Shown one piece after another: positions 6,001 through 8,007 of a stretch of 8,007 bases of DNA (positions within the stretch are counted from its first letter, which is position 1; every line of letters begins with the position of its first letter). The notes beneath the pieces are model-generated. The model was given only the letters and a program-made list of their open reading frames with translations, was not told where the DNA came from and searched no databases. Both the position numbers and the translations under genes were made by a program. Source of the DNA: an uncultured Azohydromonas sp. (GTDB lineage: Bacteria > Pseudomonadota > Gammaproteobacteria > Burkholderiales > Burkholderiaceae_C); contig NZ_CALAOH010000042.1 in the NCBI RefSeq assembly GCF_937926365.1, positions 1 to 8,007 on the forward strand, written 5' to 3'.

Positions 6001-8007
6001 GGCGACGACACGCTCAGCGCCGTCGAGGACGACTCGGTCACCTACAGTGCATCGGAGCTGTTGGCCAACGACAGCGATGTGGACAGCAGCTCGCTGACGA
6101 TCGGCAGCGTGAGCAGCGGCACCGGTGGCACGGCCGTTCTGAACCCCGACGGCACCGTCACCTTCACACCGACCGCCAACTTCAACGGCAACGCCAGCTT
6201 CACTTACACCGCCTTCGATGGTGCCGCGAGCACCACGGCGACGGTCACCGTGGTCGTTGCAGCGGTGAACGACTACCCTACGGCCGTCAACAATACCTAT
6301 TCGGTCACCGAGACCAGCACGCTGTCGGGCAAGAACGTCATCACCGACAACGACACGGCTGCCGGCACCGACAGCGACACCGAAACCAATACCGCCTCCC
6401 TCTCGATCGCGCGCATCAACGGCGTGTTCTTCAGCGCCAACAGCACGAACGCAAGCTATCCGCAGGCCAGCGGTTGGATGGAGGTGGCGTTGAGCCATGG
6501 CACGCTCTACGCCAAGAGCGATGGCACGATCGGCTACGTCCACACGCCGGGCGACGTCTCGGGCGACAGCTTCACCTACTCCGTGAGCGACGGCTCGGGC
6601 GGCGAGTCCGACAGCGCCACGGTGCGTATCGACGTCCTTCCCATCAACCACGCGCCCGAGGGCACGGACGCCGTGGTGACCCTGCTCGAAGACGACACCA
6701 AGGTGTTCGCTGCGGCGGATTTCGGCTTCAGCGATGCGCAGGACGGCAACTCGTTGGCGGCGGTAAAAATCAGTTCGCTTCCCAGCGCAGGGGAGTTGCG
6801 CTACGCCGGTGTCGCCATCACAGCCGAGCAGGTAAGTAGCGGCTACGAGATCAGCAAGGCAGATCTCGATGCAGGCAAGCTCACGTTCGTACCCACGGTT
6901 GACGAGAACGGCAGCGCCTACGCCACCTTCACCTTCCAGGTGCGTGACACCGGCGGCACGACCAATGGCGGCATCGACCTCGACGCCACTCCCAACACCA
7001 TCACCGTCAACGTCACCCCGGTCAACGACGCGCCCACGGCGGCCGACGACACCTTCACCGTGGCCGAGGACAGCGGCACCACGGCGCTCGACGTCCTGGC
7101 CAACGACGGCTTCGCGCCCGACACCGGCGAGACGCTCACCGTCATCGCCGTGACGCAGCCGGCCGATGGCGCCGGTACCGTCACGCTGGACGATGGCGAG
7201 GTCCACTTCACCCCGGCGGCCAACTTCTTCGGCACCACCTCGTTCACCTACACGATCAGCGACGGCAACGGCGGCACCGCCACGGCCACCGCTACCGTCA
7301 CCGTCACGGCGGTCAACGACGCGCCCACGCTGGCCCACTCGCCGCTGGACCTGACGGTGAGCGAGGACGCCGGCGCGCCCGTGGGCGCGGTGGGCTCGCT
7401 GGTGAGCACCTTCACCGGCGGCATCTCCGACCCCGACGCCGGCTCGCCCAAGGGCATCGCCATCACCGCCACCGACGAGACCCACGGCACCTGGCACTAC
7501 AGCACCGACGGCGGCAACCACTGGCAGGCCGTGGGCCCGGTCAGCGCCGCCGGCGCGCTGCTGCTGGCCGACGACGCCGACACCCGGCTGTACTTCCAGC
7601 CCAACGCCGACTTCAACGGCACCGTCTCCAACGGCCTGAGCTTCAGGGCCTGGGACCGCAGCAGCGGGACGGCCGGCACCAAGGTGAACCTGGCGCCCGC
7701 CATCCCCGTGGCCGACACCTTCACCATCCCGGACAGCGGCGCCGTCACGCCCTTCCCCTCGGTCGTCACCGTCTCGGGCTACGCGGGCCTGATCACCAAC
7801 GTCAACGTCACGCTGAGCTCGATCACCCACACCTACCCCGACGACCTCGACATCCTGCTCGTCGGCCCGCAGGGGCAGTCCGTGCTGCTGATGTCCGACG
7901 CGGGCGGCTCGGGCGACGTCAATGGCATCACCCTGACCTTCGACGATGCCGCCGCGGCCGGGCTGTCCGACTCCGGCCAGCTCGTCAGCGGCCGCTTCAA
8001 GCCCAGC
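3064..8007 (+). CDS. Giant LEPR-motif surface protein/adhesin with VCBS and cadherin-like repeats (3' end beyond window)
   Basis: The frame is open from ATG 3064 to the window edge: 1648 residues without a stop, frameshift or cysteine. The ATG is chosen because the N-terminus (MSKPTWKKLPSPLPRAWALE) leads straight into LEPRLMFDAAAV at 19-30, a signature I recall from the start of very large bacterial surface proteins; no ribosome-binding site is obvious. Residues about 31-165 are Ala/Gln-rich and helical. Residues 195-222 hold IEESGHALDARLN then GDEGEAF, a degenerate zincin-like site. A beta-rich module follows at about 250-399. VCBS-type repeats lie at 400-533, 533-835 (expanded) and 836-979. 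Cadherin-like repeats are at 980-1071, 1072-1197, 1198-1323 and 1324-1420. An Ig-like module with GTWHYSTDGGNHW is at about 1421-1543, and a P-domain-like start from about 1550. The protein is Asp/Asn/Thr/Gly-rich, as expected for a secreted, calcium-binding filament. It lies 69 bp after the adaptor gene. The C-terminus, where a secretion signal would be expected, is not visible. Confidence 0.93.
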   Translation, partial: MSKPTWKKLPSPLPRAWALEPRLMFDAAAVVDAAHKAVEQQVQQHEVADATKHTANETTAAVSAAAVQAAPQLLNLQAEAVPPAARNVLEEALRGASAQVQSFLQQADAAAQLFQRFDGGQAQPSSAWQAAADELLQQVDQGQWQVDVRLASNAQIHGALGAFAAQGPQGRPVIFLNADWLAGGVDTRTLTRVLIEESGHALDARLNGTQDTPGDEGEAFAQVVLGHRLDGVSDARVTTEDDHGVVTIDGIEYAAEYATVSFSQVYVGTPSSLSQEASSLNNITAVTPADGTNFRFVSANPGDAYYSGNNVSGTLEYTDANNVAQKIYGVASRQFKSNGVTNGFFFYAAGADGVIGTGDTGEAAYLLVVNSTKFTAGGSYGTSSDPVDTALNNYLNHYTPVSALADMGTAVESGGLNNATAGSNATGNVLSNDPGSVSRTVTAAGTSTASTAVTTTLASGGTTVTGLYGTLTIGTEGQYSYAVNNGSAAVQALRTTSNTLVDTFTYKVTDAQNTASSTTLKITIQGANDTPVASNDVGTAKVSMLIDGTAYSGTDLIGSKGTGNVLNNDTDVDRYGEIKSIVGVIADGNYVSHTSGGTNTTLTFTSQQGNSLNAVAVGDYAYTPQITTNKHYVLLDSSGATIRITSKVQNADGSYTLGLSSTVAKYNNGSADVNYTLNNGSLVDFATALNNGGKPGGIKEATVGTSTSTSYSTLTVAVSDGYIVAGMTASGVNIPEGAQVTGVSASGGNLTVTLNTLLSSAPSGTITFFGAGGTTLNGTLGTLQLNVDGSYTYTPTASSTGGTSGTEIFKYKMLDAGGLTSTATLTINVQASSSSDPNATNDAVTGTEQGTSAGINPAGNVLSGAITAGTGTGVVDTTPGGTSWGSNPVTSARTAAATSATPIGAGGYIDLTGVFGTLRLNSSGAYTYTVDNANTQVNALNGGDTLTEVFYYTVTNSAGKSDTATLTVTINGANDAPLAGDDTLSAVEDDSVTYSASELLANDSDVDSSSLTIGSVSSGTGGTAVLNPDGTVTFTPTANFNGNASFTYTAFDGAASTTATVTVVVAAVNDYPTAVNNTYSVTETSTLSGKNVITDNDTAAGTDSDTETNTASLSIARINGVFFSANSTNASYPQASGWMEVALSHGTLYAKSDGTIGYVHTPGDVSGDSFTYSVSDGSGGESDSATVRIDVLPINHAPEGTDAVVTLLEDDTKVFAAADFGFSDAQDGNSLAAVKISSLPSAGELRYAGVAITAEQVSSGYEISKADLDAGKLTFVPTVDENGSAYATFTFQVRDTGGTTNGGIDLDATPNTITVNVTPVNDAPTAADDTFTVAEDSGTTALDVLANDGFAPDTGETLTVIAVTQPADGAGTVTLDDGEVHFTPAANFFGTTSFTYTISDGNGGTATATATVTVTAVNDAPTLAHSPLDLTVSEDAGAPVGAVGSLVSTFTGGISDPDAGSPKGIAITATDETHGTWHYSTDGGNHWQAVGPVSAAGALLLADDADTRLYFQPNADFNGTVSNGLSFRAWDRSSGTAGTKVNLAPAIPVADTFTIPDSGAVTPFPSVVTVSGYAGLITNVNVTLSSITHTYPDDLDILLVGPQGQSVLLMSDAGGSGDVNGITLTFDDAAAAGLSDSGQLVSGRFKPS
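3118..3153 (+). other. LEPR N-terminal signature of the giant protein
   Basis: Codons 19-30 read LEPRLMFDAAAV. The run is preceded by a short basic segment (KPTWKK) and is not followed by a classical Sec hydrophobic core and cleavage site. I recall this motif family near the N-terminus of many giant repeat proteins from Proteobacteria. Its function is not established to my knowledge; a role in targeting or retention during export is a guess. Confidence 0.75.
3646..3729 (+). other. Degenerate zincin-like motif (EESGHALD ... GDEGEAF)
   Basis: Codons 195-222 contain IEESGHALDARLN followed after five residues by GDEGEAF. The spacing resembles a HExxH zinc-protease helix with Glu196 in place of the first His: E-E-x-G-H. 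Asp203 and the Glu216/Glu218 pair are further possible metal ligands. I recall comparable EExGHxLD segments in other LEPR-type proteins, which suggests a conserved module rather than random decay. Catalytic activity cannot be concluded from this sequence. Confidence 0.55.
5167..5373 (+). other. Embedded 'VxGMxxSGxxIPxGAxV' beta module inside VCBS unit 2
   Basis: Residues 702-770 contain VAVSDGYIVAGMTASGVNIP, then EGAQVTGVSASGGNLTVTLN and GTITFF. This resembles a small beta module recurring in phage tail fibres and large adhesins (pattern V-x-VGM-x-VSG-x-GIP-x-GT-x-V). It sits between the N-terminal half (GTGNVLNNDTDVD, up to residue 573) and C-terminal half (GTLGTLQLNVDGSYTYTP, residues 778-795) of one VCBS unit. 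The assignment rests on remembered pattern similarity. Confidence 0.5.
7020..7038 (+). repeat. 19-bp exact direct repeat, copy 1 of 2
   Basis: GGTCAACGACGCGCCCACG occurs here and again at 7311-7329. It encodes the VNDAPT linker at both ends of the sixth/seventh repeat boundary. The two copies are 291 bp (97 codons) apart, so recombination between them would remove or duplicate one repeat in frame. Confidence 0.85.
7311..7329 (+). repeat. 19-bp exact direct repeat, copy 2 of 2
   Basis: This is an exact match to 7020-7038, at the end of the seventh cadherin-like unit. The pair brackets exactly one unit. Confidence 0.85.
7711..8007 (+). other. P-domain-like beta-sandwich at the truncated 3' end
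   Basis: From residue 1550 the protein reads ADTFTIPDSGAVTPFPS, then HTYPDDLDILLVGPQGQS at 1589-1606 and GITLTFDDAAAAGLSD. The 'H-T-x-P-D-D-L-D-x-L-L-V-G-P-x-G' core is typical of the beta-sandwich related to the proprotein-convertase P domain found in secreted bacterial proteins. The module is cut at 8007 at RFKPS. The likely role is as an accessory or adhesive domain; no protease domain adjoins it in the window. Confidence 0.6.

Larger units (their letters stand above)
4261..7323 (+). repeat. Array of seven VCBS/cadherin-like repeats within the giant protein
   Basis: Successive units end in the linker family GANDTPVA, NVQASSSSDPNA, GANDAPLA, AAVNDYPTA, LPINHAPEG, TPVNDAPTA and TAVNDAPTL, the hallmark of VCBS and cadherin-like (tandem-95) repeats. 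Each unit carries GNVLxND or LLANDxD near its start and a GxYxYT or xxFTPTANFxGxxSFTY strand near its end. Approximate bounds are 4261-4662, 4663-5568, 5569-6000, 6001-6276, 6277-6654, 6655-7032 and 7033-7323. Unit lengths vary widely, about 92-145 residues for ordinary units and about 302 for the second. Asp-rich turns (NDTDVD, NDSDVDSSS) suggest calcium binding. These repeats usually form rigid extracellular stalks; that role is inferred from the family. Confidence 0.9.

Noticed and set aside
3436..7830. A 1464-residue open frame on the minus strand, antisense to the giant gene
   Set aside because: Its translation is a low-complexity Gly/Val/Arg/Ala/Asp mix with no family motifs. It mirrors the strongly G/C-biased codons of the plus-strand gene, which remove stops from the opposite frame.
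3064..8007. A LapG-type di-alanine cleavage site and retention module
   Set aside because: The Ala-Ala-Ala in LEPRLMFDAAAV is not in a TAAG-like context, and the N-terminal region does not resemble the LapA retention domain.
1..8007. CRISPR arrays, tRNA/rRNA genes, insertion sequences
   Set aside because: No regularly spaced identical repeats, no tRNA-like cloverleaf, no transposase-like frame and no flanking terminal repeats were seen.

Overview
The window is high-GC DNA with strongly G/C-biased third codon positions. Together with the gene types (a TolC-family outer-membrane protein, a periplasmic adaptor and a giant repeat-rich surface protein), this points to a Gram-negative proteobacterium. 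The style is that of Burkholderiales, perhaps Comamonadaceae; the taxon is an inference from composition and family resemblance, not from a marker gene.

Layout, all on the + strand. (1) Positions 1-104 hold what is probably the basic, proline/glutamine-rich C-terminal tail of an upstream gene, followed at 120-142 by a perfect 9-bp hairpin that may be its terminator. (2) Positions 105-570 are a gene-poor interval of about 465 bp with several hairpins, a tandem TTGTCAA pair one helical turn apart and an A/T tract; it probably holds the control region of the following genes, but no convincing sigma-70 promoter is visible. (3) Positions 571-2076 encode a TolC-family outer-membrane efflux protein with a lipoprotein signal (Cys21). 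(4) Positions 2173-2994 encode a short (273 aa) secreted periplasmic adaptor of the membrane-fusion-protein superfamily. (5) Position 3064 to the window end encodes the first 1648 residues of a giant, cysteine-free, Asp/Thr/Gly-rich surface protein. It opens with an 'LEPR-x-MFDAAAV' motif, continues with a module carrying a degenerate zinc-protease-like EExGHxLD motif, and then has at least seven VCBS/cadherin-like repeats. A further immunoglobulin-like module and the start of a P-domain-like beta-sandwich follow. The gene is cut by the window edge, not by a stop.

Together the three genes look like an export/adhesion locus: a tunnel and adaptor placed directly upstream of, and probably co-transcribed with, a very large surface protein. 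What is missing is informative. No ABC ATPase (LapB/HlyB type), no RND pump and no HlyD-type adaptor with an N-terminal membrane anchor lies in the window, so either the inner-membrane component is downstream or elsewhere, or the pair serves a less well described export route. That link is the most interesting hypothesis here. No RNA genes, CRISPR arrays, insertion sequences or attachment sites were seen.
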